Shown one piece after another: positions 52,754 to 62,583 of a stretch of DNA of 64,000 nucleotides. The DNA comes from Aureivirga marina (GTDB lineage Bacteria > Bacteroidota > Bacteroidia > Flavobacteriales > Flavobacteriaceae): contig NZ_JADPIB010000010.1 in the NCBI RefSeq assembly GCF_015767265.1, forward strand, positions 28,629 to 92,628. Direction: 5' to 3'. The notes beneath the pieces are model-generated. The model made no database searches. It was not told where the DNA came from and worked only from the letters and a program-made list of their open reading frames with translations. A program made the translations under genes and the position numbers. Each line of letters opens with the position of its first letter. The first letter of the stretch is position 1.

Positions 52754-53869
52754 ATGAAAATTAAAATTGAAAAGCAGGAAATAAAAAAAGAAGAAAGTAA
52801 TCTTTTAACTACTTCTTTATTCAAAACTACTTTTAAAGACAAACATAAAAAGAAGTTTTACAAAAACTTATTGCAATTATTAAGCTCAGGAGTAAATCTT
52901 AAAAAAGCAATTGATATTTTACAAGAACAATCTACGAATAAAAGTGAAAAGGAAGTTTTGGTTCTTTTAGGTGAATCTTTAACAAAAGGAAAAACTTTAG
53001 AATCTTCTATGAAGCAAACAGACAAGTTTACACCTTATGAATATTATAGTATCAAATTAGGAGAAGAAACCTCTTCATTAGATAAAGTTCTAGATCAATT
53101 GTATTTGTTTTTTGAGAGAAAAGAACAAATGAAAAAACAAATTACCACGGTTTTAACTTATCCTGTTTTTGTTTTATTGATTACGTTTGGAGTTTTAGCA
53201 TTTATGATGTCAAGTGTCGTTCCGATGTTTGCTGATGTTTATAAACAATTTGGTGGAGACTTACCAAATCTTACTAAAAAAATCATTTATATTTCAGAAA
53301 ATTTCAGAACGTATTTATTCATCTTTTTCGGAGTAATTTTAGTGATTTCAATCATTGTAGCAATGTATAAAAACACTACTACTTATCGAAAAATTGTTTC
53401 AGGATTTGTTTTAAAAATTCCCTTTTTTGGAACGATTGTAAAAACTATTTTTTTAACCCGATTTTGTCAATCAATGAGTTTATTACTTTCTGCCAAAACA
53501 CCTTTAATAAGTGCTTTACAAATGGTAGAAAAAATGATTCGATATTATCCGATAGAAATAACAATTAAACCTATTTGCAAAGAAGTAATTGAAGGACAAT
53601 CATTTGGGAATACAATTGAAAAATATAAAGTATATGATAGAAGCATGGTTTCTATTATAAAAGTAGCTGAAGAAATCAATGAGTTAGATACAATTTTCAA
53701 ACAATTATCTGATCAATATGCTGATGAAGTTTCTCATAAAACAAAGATAATCGGTGTTGTTTTAGAGCCATTAATTATTACTTTTATAGGCTTAATCGTT
53801 GGAGTTATTCTTATTGCTATGTATATGCCAATGTTCAATTTAAGTAATATCATTAATAATGGTATGTAA
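52754..53869 (+). CDS. gspF: Type II secretion / type IV pilus inner membrane protein GspF
   Basis: 371 residues with two GspF domains (about 35-165 and 225-360), each with a helical cytoplasmic part and a TM; P-V-F-V-L near 140 and the late V-L-E-P-L-I-I near 332 are family signs. It forms the inner-membrane platform on which GspE drives pseudopilus assembly. It sits between the minor pseudopilins and the major one. Confidence 0.9.
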   Translation: MKIKIEKQEIKKEESNLLTTSLFKTTFKDKHKKKFYKNLLQLLSSGVNLKKAIDILQEQSTNKSEKEVLVLLGESLTKGKTLESSMKQTDKFTPYEYYSIKLGEETSSLDKVLDQLYLFFERKEQMKKQITTVLTYPVFVLLITFGVLAFMMSSVVPMFADVYKQFGGDLPNLTKKIIYISENFRTYLFIFFGVILVISIIVAMYKNTTTYRKIVSGFVLKIPFFGTIVKTIFLTRFCQSMSLLLSAKTPLISALQMVEKMIRYYPIEITIKPICKEVIEGQSFGNTIEKYKVYDRSMVSIIKVAEEINELDTIFKQLSDQYADEVSHKTKIIGVVLEPLIITFIGLIVGVILIAMYMPMFNLSNIINNGM

Positions 53870-53894
53870 TTAAATAAAAATTAAGAAAGAAATT

Positions 53895-53902
53895 TATATT
53901 TG
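53895..53902 (+). promoter_or_regulatory. Internal -7 box before the major pseudopilin gene
   Basis: TATATTTG matches TAnnTTTG exactly, 5 bp before the ATG at 53907, so an extra nearly leaderless transcript could raise the level of the major subunit. No clear -33. Confidence 0.5.
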
Positions 53903-53906
53903 CACT

Positions 53907-54320
53907 ATGAAAAAAAATAAAACATTTAAAAAGTTAAAAGCTTATTCATTAACTGAAATTTTAATAGTTCTTGCAATTATTGGAATTTTAATCATGTTAG
54001 TACTACCTAAACAAACTGGAGTTGTTGCACAAGCAAAAGCTATTGAAGCGCAAAATATGCTTTCACAACTATATGCTTTAGAAACTAATTATTTCTATAG
54101 ATTTTCAAAATATTCAAATAATTTAGAGGAAGTTGGATTTGTTCATGAAAAAACAATCTCTGAAGGAGGACAAGCAGTGTATCAAATCACAATTGTAGAA
54201 GCTTCCACAAATTCATTTAGAGCAACTGCCACAGCTTTATCTGATTTTGATAATGATGGAGTTTTTAATCAATGGGAAATTGATCACAATAGAATAATGA
54301 AAGAAACAGTAAAAGACTAA
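53907..54320 (+). CDS. gspG: Major pseudopilin GspG-like
   Basis: 137 residues. K-L-K-A-Y-S-L-T-E-I-L-I-V-L: cleavage after Ala leaves Y-S-L-T-E with Glu at +5, then the typical hydrophobic helix, and the C-terminal part holds D-F-D-N-D-G, a calcium-loop-like feature of GspG. Processed by the peptidase encoded next to it. Confidence 0.85.
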   Translation: MKKNKTFKKLKAYSLTEILIVLAIIGILIMLVLPKQTGVVAQAKAIEAQNMLSQLYALETNYFYRFSKYSNNLEEVGFVHEKTISEGGQAVYQITIVEASTNSFRATATALSDFDNDGVFNQWEIDHNRIMKETVKD

Positions 54321-54812
54321 ATGATATTACTGATTTATTTAGTAATTGCAATTATTTCTGCTATTCTTATTTATCAAGATTTAAAATTTAGAGCAATTTC
54401 CGCTATTACAATTCCTATTTTATGGATTGTTTCGCTCCTGTATCGTTCTCAAATTTTAGGTTGGTTTTATATAGATTTAATTTGGAGTTATTGCATTTTT
54501 TTAGTGATTTTACTTTTACTTTTCTTTTATGTGAAATGGAAAAAAATCGAATCTGAATCAGGAGTTTTCTCAGGTTTAGGATATGGTGATATTTTATATT
54601 TTATAGCAATTATCCCACTATTCTATTCCAGAACTTTTTTATTATTCTTGGTTTCGGGTTTACTGTTTAGTTTACTTATCCATTCTTTTTTAAAAAGATT
54701 TCAAAAAAACAAATCAATTCCACTTGCTGGATATTTTAGTATGTATTTATTATGCTTATTGATTTTCTTAAAAAAAGGCTTTGGATATTATAATTGGTTA
54801 ACGGAAATTTAA
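54321..54812 (+). CDS. gspO: Prepilin peptidase (A24 family)
   Basis: 163 residues, mostly TM. The two catalytic aspartates are visible in Y-Q-D-L-K (D20) and in the conserved G-x-G-D-x motif at about 86-90 (G-L-G-Y-G-D, D90). The N-terminal methyltransferase part of full PilD/GspO is absent. It cleaves the pseudopilin signals of the surrounding genes. It abuts gspG with no gap. Confidence 0.85.
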   Translation: MILLIYLVIAIISAILIYQDLKFRAISAITIPILWIVSLLYRSQILGWFYIDLIWSYCIFLVILLLLFFYVKWKKIESESGVFSGLGYGDILYFIAIIPLFYSRTFLLFLVSGLLFSLLIHSFLKRFQKNKSIPLAGYFSMYLLCLLIFLKKGFGYYNWLTEI

Positions 54813-56225
54813 ATGCAGATTGATAATTCACACATCGATTTACTAGAGAAAGAAATGGCTTGGCATTATAGGATTATTCCTTTTGACAAGCAAGAAAACA
54901 CACTTTTTCTTTATAGTGATCAACCAGAAAATTTTGATACAATTTCTGAAGAAGTAGAGGCTTTAACTGGTTTCTTCATTCAAATGGAAATAATTCCAAA
55001 TGAAGAAATAGAACAATTGCTAGCAATTCATTATCGAAAATCTAAAAACGATTTTATACAAAATACTAGCTCTCAAAAACCTTCTGCAACAAAAGGAGAA
55101 ACACATTTAATTGAAAAAATTATTTTCGATGCAATTGCTGTTGGAAGTAGTGATATTCATCTTGAAATTTATAAAGATGAAGCAAGAGTTCGTATTCGAA
55201 TTGATGGATTAATGGTGGAAAAATCAAAATTAGATAAAGAAGAATATTATGAAATTGTCAATCGTATTAAAATCCAATCTAATCTTGACATTACAGAGAA
55301 AAGATTACCACAAGATGGAAGAACACATCTAAATGGATTTGATATTCGTGTTTCGATTTTACCAACTTTACATGGAGAGAAAATCGTAATGCGTATCCTT
55401 GGTCAAGATGCTACAAATATTGATATTCATAAACTAGGATTACATGAAAAAGAAAAATATCATTATTTAGAAGCAACCAAAAAAAAACACGGAATTATTC
55501 TTATTTCAGGTCCAACAGGTTCTGGAAAAACAACTACTCTTTATGCAACTTTAAAAATTTTAAATGAAATAAAGAGAAATATCGTGACTGTTGAAGATCC
55601 GATTGAATATACTTTAGACGGAATAAATCAAGTACAATTAAAAGAAAATATAGGTCTAACGTTTACAAGTGTTTTACGTTCTTTTTTACGTCAAGATCCT
55701 GATGTAATTATGTTAGGAGAAATTCGAGATAGTGAAACCGCTGAAATGGCGATTCGTGCTTCTTTAACTGGGCATTTGGTTTTATCCACAATTCATACAA
55801 ATTCTGCTTGGGGAACAATTACAAGATTAACTGATATGGGAATCCCTCCTTTTCTATTATCAGAAACTTTAAATATTTCTGTTGCACAAAGACTTGTTCG
55901 TAAACTTTGTCCACATTGTAAAAAAGAAGAAAAAATTGAAATTCAATCTCTACCTTTTAAATATCAAGATAAAATTATTGAAGAATCTCATTTTGTTGCA
56001 AAAGGATGCTCAAAATGTCATTTTACAGGATATCAAGGTCGAACTGCTATTTATGAAATCATCCCAATTGACCCAGAATTATCGAAATTAATTAAAGAGG
56101 AAGTTCCACAAATTGATGAAGTTTTGAAAAGAAAAGAAATTGTGAAACTATCCGATAAGGCTTTTGATTTATTCCAAAAAGGAGAAACTTCTTTAGAAGA
56201 GATATATGCTATATTAATACAATAA
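54813..56225 (+). CDS. gspE: Type II secretion / type IV pilus assembly ATPase
   Basis: 470 residues. Walker A G-P-T-G-S-G-K-T-T at 233-241, Asp box/Walker B with D-P-D-V-I-M-L-G-E-I-R-D at 295-306, H-T-N in the His box near 328 and the four zinc cysteines (C366, C369, C399, C402). It powers pseudopilus assembly and docks on GspF and the GspL-like protein. Confidence 0.96.
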   Translation: MQIDNSHIDLLEKEMAWHYRIIPFDKQENTLFLYSDQPENFDTISEEVEALTGFFIQMEIIPNEEIEQLLAIHYRKSKNDFIQNTSSQKPSATKGETHLIEKIIFDAIAVGSSDIHLEIYKDEARVRIRIDGLMVEKSKLDKEEYYEIVNRIKIQSNLDITEKRLPQDGRTHLNGFDIRVSILPTLHGEKIVMRILGQDATNIDIHKLGLHEKEKYHYLEATKKKHGIILISGPTGSGKTTTLYATLKILNEIKRNIVTVEDPIEYTLDGINQVQLKENIGLTFTSVLRSFLRQDPDVIMLGEIRDSETAEMAIRASLTGHLVLSTIHTNSAWGTITRLTDMGIPPFLLSETLNISVAQRLVRKLCPHCKKEEKIEIQSLPFKYQDKIIEESHFVAKGCSKCHFTGYQGRTAIYEIIPIDPELSKLIKEEVPQIDEVLKRKEIVKLSDKAFDLFQKGETSLEEIYAILIQ

Positions 56226-56229
56226 AAAA

Positions 56230-58146
56230 ATGAGAAAAAGAATATTTTTAATAATCACTTTACTAATTTTTCAGTGGTCTTTTGGTCAGGAAAATTATAC
56301 TGAAATTCAATCCAAATTGGATGAATTATCAAAAGTTCAAACTGGATTGAATGATAAAATTCAAATAAATGTTTCCCAACTTTCTTTGTTTGATTTTATT
56401 AATTCTATCAGTGTAGAACACAACTTAAATGTTAGCGCAGATGATCAATTAACAGAATTAGTTTATAACAACTTTTTTGACGTTTCTGTAAAAGAAGTTT
56501 TTATTTTCTTAGCTAAGAAATACGATTTAAAAATTAGTTTTATAGGAAATATCATTTCTATTTCAAAGAATAAAAAAGTAGAAGCTCCTAAAAAAACCTT
56601 TAAACGAAAAATTCCTATAGTTACTTATGATCCTCAAAATGATTTTCTAACTTTAAAATTACAAAACGACACACTTCAATATGTTGCAAAAGAAATAACT
56701 GAAAAATCTGGAAGGAATGTTGTTGTTTCTCCTGAAATAAAAAATGATAGAGTAACTGTTTATTCTAAAAATCAACCTTTTGATCAAATTATAAAAATGC
56801 TTACAAAAGGAAATGATTTAAACTATACAAAAGAAAAAGAAGGTTATTATTATATTTTTAAAACACCTAAAGAAACTGTCAATTCTTCTAATTCTAGAAA
56901 AAATAGGCCAAAAAATCAGCGAAAAATAAATACTAATTTTATTGAAAATTATGAATACTCTCTAGAAATTTTAGCAGATGATTTATTGACAATTCAAGCA
57001 CATGACACACCTGTTTTACAAATCATAAAAGATGCTGCAACAAAAACGAAAACAAATTATTTCTTTTATTCTTTAATTGATGCCAACCTGAAAACTACTT
57101 TTTCAATGAAAAATATTACGTTTCAGGAACTTCTAACTCATTTATTAATTGGAACAAAATATACTTATAAATATAATGGTGATTATTATTTAATTGGAGA
57201 GAAAAAAGAGGAAGGAATTCGAAAAACAGAACTTGTACAAGTAGAAAACAGAACATTAGAATCTGTTTTACAAACCATTCCACAAAGCATCAAAAAGGAA
57301 TTAACAATTGTTGAGTTTAAAGAGTTAAATGGTTTAATGGTAACTGGAGCAGAAAGTAATATTGAAGAACTTAAAGCTGTTGTTAGGAAAATTGATCAAA
57401 CTGTTCCACTTGTTCAAATTGAAGTTTTAATTGTTCAATATAAAAAATCCTATGATTTTGAAACTGGATTACAGGCTGGAATTGGTAAAAAACCAGATGC
57501 TCCTCAAACAGTTTTTCCAAATCCAGATGTTTCTTTGAATTCTAAAAATGTAAATAATTTAATTGATGCATTTAATGGTTTTGGAATTTTCAATATTGGA
57601 AAAGTGACAAAAGACTTTTATTTAAATTTAAAAGCTTTAGAAAATAATTCGATTGTAAATATTAAATCTACACCAAAAATTGCAACATTAAGCGGACATG
57701 AAGCTTCACTTTCTATTGGTTCTACAGATTATTATTTTCAGCAAAACAATCGTCTAATTACACAAGGAGTAAATAATAATATTTTACAATCTGGAGACTG
57801 GAAACCTACAGAAGCAAACATGACTGTAACGATTAATCCAACAGTTTCAAAAGGAGAATACGTAACATTAGATATCACTGTTGAAAAAAGTGCATTTACA
57901 GGTCGTTCAGGAAAAGATGCGCCTCCTGGAAAAACAACACAAAAATTTCAATCACTTGTTCGTGTGAACAATTCCGATATGGTTTTACTTGGAGGATTAG
58001 ACGAAGTAGAAAAAGAAAATTCAGGAACTGGAGTTCCGTTTTTGTCAAGAATTCCGATTATCAAATGGTTTTTTAGTTCAAGAAAAAAAGCCAAATCAAA
58101 ATCGAAATTACACGTATTTATTCGCCCAATTATTCAATATCAGTAA
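56230..58146 (+). CDS. gspD: Secretin (GspD/PilQ-like)
   Basis: 638 residues: signal peptide ending F-G-Q (about 20), STN-like and N-domains (repeated V-x-V-S-x-E-I-K-N near 165), a linker rich in Asn/Lys/Arg and a C-terminal secretin domain (about 410-638) with the signature G-T-G-V-P-F-L-S-R-I-P and an end R-P-I. It forms the outer membrane channel. Confidence 0.92.
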   Translation: MRKRIFLIITLLIFQWSFGQENYTEIQSKLDELSKVQTGLNDKIQINVSQLSLFDFINSISVEHNLNVSADDQLTELVYNNFFDVSVKEVFIFLAKKYDLKISFIGNIISISKNKKVEAPKKTFKRKIPIVTYDPQNDFLTLKLQNDTLQYVAKEITEKSGRNVVVSPEIKNDRVTVYSKNQPFDQIIKMLTKGNDLNYTKEKEGYYYIFKTPKETVNSSNSRKNRPKNQRKINTNFIENYEYSLEILADDLLTIQAHDTPVLQIIKDAATKTKTNYFFYSLIDANLKTTFSMKNITFQELLTHLLIGTKYTYKYNGDYYLIGEKKEEGIRKTELVQVENRTLESVLQTIPQSIKKELTIVEFKELNGLMVTGAESNIEELKAVVRKIDQTVPLVQIEVLIVQYKKSYDFETGLQAGIGKKPDAPQTVFPNPDVSLNSKNVNNLIDAFNGFGIFNIGKVTKDFYLNLKALENNSIVNIKSTPKIATLSGHEASLSIGSTDYYFQQNNRLITQGVNNNILQSGDWKPTEANMTVTINPTVSKGEYVTLDITVEKSAFTGRSGKDAPPGKTTQKFQSLVRVNNSDMVLLGGLDEVEKENSGTGVPFLSRIPIIKWFFSSRKKAKSKSKLHVFIRPIIQYQ

Positions 58147-58149
58147 ACT

Positions 58150-59298
58150 ATGAAATTTGATGTAAAAAATATAATCACTGGGGAAAGATTAATTGTATTA
58201 CATGTTTTTTTCACTTCTAATTCTACAAAATATCGTTTTTTAGTTTTAGATAAAAAGAAAGAAAATATTGAAGTTGTTTCCGATGTTTTAGGAGGAGAAG
58301 AAATTTTGAATAAAATTCCTAAAAATTACCCAATCATTCTTCATATAAATGGACGTGGAGTTTTAAATAAAAAGTTTGATGACAATGCAACCCAAGCTAT
58401 TTTCAGAAATTCTGATGAGATTTTTTTAAGTACAACTTATAAAGAAAAATTTATTTCCTTTATTCGAAAATCTGTCATTTTAGAATGGTTAGAAGCTCAT
58501 TCCAGTTTAGAAAAAAGGATTATTGCTTGTCATGTTGGAGTTTTCATTTTTGGAATTGTATTAGAACATAAAATTGAATTATTTTCTAATAAGAAAGCAT
58601 TTCAATATGAAATTACGGCAGAAAATGAAGAAATAATATCTTTTAATAAATCTGATTTTTCGGATGCTGAAAATGAAAAAGAATTATTATTTTCATCTGG
58701 AGTGCAATATTTTTTCCCAAGTAAATTTTTAGAATTTAGTTCAAAAGATGAATGGGATTTACCTTTTAAGAATAAAGAAGAATTTGTAGGAAAAAAACAA
58801 ATTGAACAAATTTTAAAAATTGGAATTTTAGTGATTCTTTTATGTATTTTAGCAGACAAAATTGCTTATAATCATTATGGAACAAAACACCAGATTTTAC
58901 AGTCTGAAATGGCTTTTTTACAAAAAAAAGAATCCCAATTAAAAACTTTAGAACAAACAATTCAACGCAAAAAAAACATGTTGAAAGAAGCTGGTTTTTT
59001 AAATTATAATATGCTTTCTTTTTATTATGATCAAATAATTCAGCTTTTACCAAAAACTATTAAGCTTACAAATATTGATGTATTTCCTTTAGAAAAAAAG
59101 ATAAAACCATCGAAAAAAATCTTGATTAAAGGAAATGAAATTTCTGTAGAAGGTTGGGCAAGCGATGAAGCTTTATTTGATATTTGGGTTCAAAAAATTA
59201 GACTTTTAGAATGGAATAAAACCGTTGAAATTATACAATACAGCTGGAATTCAAAAAAGCAAAAAGCGAAATTTAAAATCAATATAAAATTGCAGTAA
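58150..59298 (+). CDS. GspL/PilM-N-like assembly protein
   Basis: 382 residues: a cytoplasmic actin-like part (about 1-210), one TM near 219-237, a coiled-coil region (about 245-275) and a small C-terminal domain. This is the layout of GspL. Sequence similarity is weak; the call rests on order between gspD and a GspM-like gene. It starts 3 bp after gspD. Confidence 0.65.
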   Translation: MKFDVKNIITGERLIVLHVFFTSNSTKYRFLVLDKKKENIEVVSDVLGGEEILNKIPKNYPIILHINGRGVLNKKFDDNATQAIFRNSDEIFLSTTYKEKFISFIRKSVILEWLEAHSSLEKRIIACHVGVFIFGIVLEHKIELFSNKKAFQYEITAENEEIISFNKSDFSDAENEKELLFSSGVQYFFPSKFLEFSSKDEWDLPFKNKEEFVGKKQIEQILKIGILVILLCILADKIAYNHYGTKHQILQSEMAFLQKKESQLKTLEQTIQRKKNMLKEAGFLNYNMLSFYYDQIIQLLPKTIKLTNIDVFPLEKKIKPSKKILIKGNEISVEGWASDEALFDIWVQKIRLLEWNKTVEIIQYSWNSKKQKAKFKINIKLQ

Positions 59299-59299
59299 A

Positions 59300-59827
59300 A
59301 TGGAGCAACAATTTAGTTTAAAACAAAAAAAAATATTGGTAATTGTTGTAATGATTTTACTTTTGCTTTTGTGTTATAAAAGAATTTTTTCTGACACAAT
59401 TTCGATGATTACAAGTTATCAGAATTTATTAGAAAAAAAAGTAGATATAAATACTTTAAATCAAAAAGAAGTTCTCTTGGAAAACTCTCTTTATGAACTG
59501 AATGCTTTTACAGGAAATGAAGAAATTGCTGACGATTTGATTCAGCAAAAAATATTGAGTTTTACCTCGGATTTCAACGAAGAAAAAATTTCGATTGTAA
59601 ATTTAAATTCCAGTCATATTTTTCATTCTAAAGACTTTAAAATTATTACTAATTCATTAGAAATTGAAGGAAATTATAAAGCATTAATTAGTTATTTATA
59701 TTATTTAGAAAAGAATTTTAACGATTCACAATTAGTCAAAGTGACTTTTGAAGTTAAAAAAGATCATGTGCAAAAAAAAGAAAAGTTATATGCAACATTA
59801 TTATTTCAAAATTATAAACCAATTTAA
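59300..59827 (+). CDS. GspM/PilO-like protein
   Basis: 175 residues: short cytoplasmic start, one TM (about 12-28), a coiled-coil (about 35-65) and a C-terminal ferredoxin-like strand pattern. It follows the GspL-like gene by 1 bp, as GspM follows GspL, and overlaps the next gene by about 38 bp. Confidence 0.65.
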   Translation: MEQQFSLKQKKILVIVVMILLLLLCYKRIFSDTISMITSYQNLLEKKVDINTLNQKEVLLENSLYELNAFTGNEEIADDLIQQKILSFTSDFNEEKISIVNLNSSHIFHSKDFKIITNSLEIEGNYKALISYLYYLEKNFNDSQLVKVTFEVKKDHVQKKEKLYATLLFQNYKPI

Positions 59828-60779
59828 AATCATCTTCGCATTTTTTGCTTTTACAGCAGTTATTTCTTGTGATATGATTTTTGAAGAAGATATAGAAGAT
59901 GATAAAATAATTCCAGGTTCGCCGATGATGAATGATACTATAAAAAATAATACTATTTTATTTTCTTGGGATGAATTGGAAGGTGCTGTGAATTATCATT
60001 TACAAGTTGTAGAACCAACTTTTACAAACAAAAAACGAATATTAATCGATTCATTAGTAACAGATTTCACGAATACATTTCAATTAAATCCTGGGGTTTA
60101 TCAATGGAGAGTTCGTGGTGTAAATAATGGATATGAAACAAAATATACAACTCCTATTGATTTTGTTGTAGATTCAATTCACGACTTAACAAACCAATCA
60201 ATTGTTTTATTAAGTCCAAGAGAAAATGCTTACATCAATAATTTAAACACCTTATATCAATGGCAATCTCATTATGCTGCGGATAATTATAAATTTCAAT
60301 TATTTGAAGTTTTAAACAGTTCAGAGAATTTAATTTCAGATGAAATTGTCGATGCATCAGAGATTTCAGTTTCTATCAATAATCCAAATGAAGGAAAATA
60401 TAAATGGCAAGTTCAAGGAATTAATGAAACAAGTCAAACCACATATTTTTCAAATCATTTAATTTTTGATGAAACAATTCCTTTAATTCCAACACAGAAT
60501 TTTCCAATTCATCAGCAGATTATTAGTTCAGATGATGAGCAAATATTTTCATGGAATTATTCTGGATCTGTAGGAATCGATGAAGCGCCTTTAAATTACA
60601 GAATCCAAATTTCTTCAGTAGAAAGTTTTTCATCATTACTTGTTGATGAAATTGTTGATGGATTAGAATATTCTTATTCATTTTCGGATACTGGAACATT
60701 TTATTGGAGAATAAATGCAGAAGATAGAGCTGGAAATATTGGAAGTTTTTCAAGTAAAAGACAAATAATTGTAGAATAA
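59790..60779 (+). CDS. Lipoprotein with Fn3-like domains in the secretion operon
   Basis: About 329 residues from the chosen ATG; a longer frame starts at 59748 but leaves a Lys-rich prefix before the signal. Lipobox V-I-S-C with Cys near 27, then three fibronectin type III-like repeats (each with a W-D-E-L / W-Q-S / W-N-Y core and Y-K/Y-Q-W-x-V/W-R-V-x-G). It may be a pilotin-like or surface partner of the secretin. The stop overlaps the next start. Confidence 0.7.
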   Translation: MQHYYFKIINQFKIIFAFFAFTAVISCDMIFEEDIEDDKIIPGSPMMNDTIKNNTILFSWDELEGAVNYHLQVVEPTFTNKKRILIDSLVTDFTNTFQLNPGVYQWRVRGVNNGYETKYTTPIDFVVDSIHDLTNQSIVLLSPRENAYINNLNTLYQWQSHYAADNYKFQLFEVLNSSENLISDEIVDASEISVSINNPNEGKYKWQVQGINETSQTTYFSNHLIFDETIPLIPTQNFPIHQQIISSDDEQIFSWNYSGSVGIDEAPLNYRIQISSVESFSSLLVDEIVDGLEYSYSFSDTGTFYWRINAEDRAGNIGSFSSKRQIIVE

Positions 60780-61267
60780 TGAAAAAGTATTTTAATAAAA
60801 TATTACTTGTTGTTGTTCTCGGAATTTGGGGAGGTGTGATTTATAAATATTTTTATAATTCGACGCCAAATTACGTTCCAAATTATAATACTCTTGGAGC
60901 TGTTTCTATTAAAAAATGGCAAAAAAATGATTTTAAAATAAGTATTCCTAAAAGAGATCCTTTTTTGGGAAATTTAACGATTAATACACAAATAAATAAT
61001 GCAGAAAATGAAAAAAAGAAAGAGAATTTAACCCTAAAAAATGAAAAAGTAAAAGAAGAATTTAAATGGCCAAATATGCGTTATTTCGGCTTTGTAAAAA
61101 ACAAACAAAATGAAAACGGAGCAGCTGCTCTGATAAAAATGAATCAAAGATTACACAGAGTTAAAGAAAAAGATTTTTTAAGTGATACTTATAAAATTTC
61201 CAAAATCTATCGTGATTCTGTTGTAATTACTTTTAAAAATAAATCAAAAACCCTTAAAAAACTATAA
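60779..61267 (+). CDS. GspC/PilP-like protein
   Basis: 162 residues: an N-terminal TM (about 7-23), a Lys/Asn-rich linker, then a small HR-like domain (about 98-162) with I-P-K-R-D-P-F-L near 59-66 as in GspC/PilP, which connect the inner platform to the secretin. The position after gspM and close to gspD supports this. Confidence 0.7.
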   Translation: MKKYFNKILLVVVLGIWGGVIYKYFYNSTPNYVPNYNTLGAVSIKKWQKNDFKISIPKRDPFLGNLTINTQINNAENEKKKENLTLKNEKVKEEFKWPNMRYFGFVKNKQNENGAAALIKMNQRLHRVKEKDFLSDTYKISKIYRDSVVITFKNKSKTLKKL

Positions 61268-61272
61268 AGACT

Positions 61273-61809
61273 ATGAACGTAAAATCTAATATTTTAACTT
61301 TTGTAAATTCAATTTGTATTGTCGGAATTATTATCGCATTTGTATTTTTCAATATGGAAGCAAAAAAGAGTAAAATTGCTTATATCGATAATATAAAAGT
61401 GTTTAACAGCTTTAAAATGACAGATGATATTGGAGTTCAAAATAAAAATAGATTTCAAGCACAAGCGCATGAGTTAGATAGTATTGTGGAAGTTTTAAAG
61501 AAAATGGAAAAAGAAATTACTACAGCTAAAAAAGTTTCAGATAAAACCCAAGAAACATATAGTGTAGAATTGCAAAAATTTAGAAATAAAGAAGCGATTT
61601 TCTTACAAGAAAAAGAAAAAGTAAATGCAGAATCTACGAATCAAATTTGGGGTAGAATTAATGCATTAGTTAAAACTTATGGAGAAGAAAATGGATATGA
61701 AATTATTTTTGGAACACAGGGTAATGGAAATATTATGTATGGAAAAGAAGCTCTTGATGTAACAGCTGATTTTACTTTATTTGCAAATCAAAAATACGAA
61801 GGAAACTAA
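61273..61809 (+). CDS. OmpH/Skp-like periplasmic chaperone with TM anchor
   Basis: 178 residues: one N-terminal TM (about 9-25), then the Skp core: I-A-Y-I-D-N near 35-40, a long coiled coil at about 50-125 and Y-E-I-I-F-G-T-Q-G-N near 147-156. Skp chaperones unfolded outer membrane proteins; here it is anchored and embedded in the secretion operon, possibly to help the secretin or a substrate. It starts 5 bp after the GspC-like gene. Confidence 0.8.
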   Translation: MNVKSNILTFVNSICIVGIIIAFVFFNMEAKKSKIAYIDNIKVFNSFKMTDDIGVQNKNRFQAQAHELDSIVEVLKKMEKEITTAKKVSDKTQETYSVELQKFRNKEAIFLQEKEKVNAESTNQIWGRINALVKTYGEENGYEIIFGTQGNGNIMYGKEALDVTADFTLFANQKYEGN

Positions 61810-62468
61810 TGAAAAAATTAAAATTTATAAGCTTTATTTTCCTTTCGAGTTTCATTATTAGTTGTGGAAATGATAAAGTAAAACCAAGTTCTTTTCAACA
61901 ACCAAAAACGAATAATCAGACAACTATTGACAATTCTGATGTAGAATTAAATGATTCCGAAGTTTCAGAAACTATTGTTGATGGAAAAAAGTTATTTGAA
62001 ATAGAAGGAAAAAGTTATTGGGCAAATACAAGAAAACAAGTTGTGGATGATTTTACATTTACAGCAACCCAATTGCCGATGGAATATTATATTCGAAAAA
62101 ACTTAGGTTTACACAAACAAGAAGCTATTGAAAAAGAATTTGAAAAAATAAAGAAAGGAAGAATTATTGATTTTAAAATTCAAAAAGAAGCTGCTACAGA
62201 TATTTTAGAAGAAAAACATTCAAAATTACCTTATGAAGAAGCTGTAAAATACATGGCTTTTAAAATTCAAAATGACTTTTATGGGGTTACTTCAAGCGGA
62301 GATACAATTCCTTGTATTGGAGCGCATTTTGAGCGTACATTTAAGCTTTCTCCTTTTAAAAGAATTTTATTATTCTTTGACAACATAAATCCAGATGAAA
62401 CAATTCAGGTAATTTATAACGATAAAATGTATCGAAAAGGAATTTTAAAATTTAATATGGTAAATTAA
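61809..62468 (+). CDS. Lipoprotein of unknown function ending the secretion operon
   Basis: 219 residues with a lipoprotein signal (I-I-S-C, Cys about 19), an Asn/Ser/Asp-rich linker to about 55 and a helical/mixed domain with F-T-A-T-Q-L-P-M-E near 84-92. No family is recognised. Its start overlaps the previous stop by one base, and a strong terminator follows, so it is the last gene of the unit. Confidence 0.7.
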   Translation: MKKLKFISFIFLSSFIISCGNDKVKPSSFQQPKTNNQTTIDNSDVELNDSEVSETIVDGKKLFEIEGKSYWANTRKQVVDDFTFTATQLPMEYYIRKNLGLHKQEAIEKEFEKIKKGRIIDFKIQKEAATDILEEKHSKLPYEEAVKYMAFKIQNDFYGVTSSGDTIPCIGAHFERTFKLSPFKRILLFFDNINPDETIQVIYNDKMYRKGILKFNMVN

Positions 62469-62492
62469 TTTTTCACGATTTTTTATTAAATC

Positions 62493-62527
62493 AAAAGCCT
62501 CAGTTTTAATAAAACTGAGGCTTTTTT
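62493..62527. terminator. Terminator of the secretion operon
   Basis: AAAAGCCTCAGTTTT/AAAACTGAGGCTTTT, a perfect 15-bp stem with a 3-nt loop and T run. It can serve both the operon and the converging RHS gene. Confidence 0.9.
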
Positions 62528-62583
62528 ATGAGTTTATTCTAATTTTTAATTAAATCTCATATTTTTTTACATTGTATAAAATA

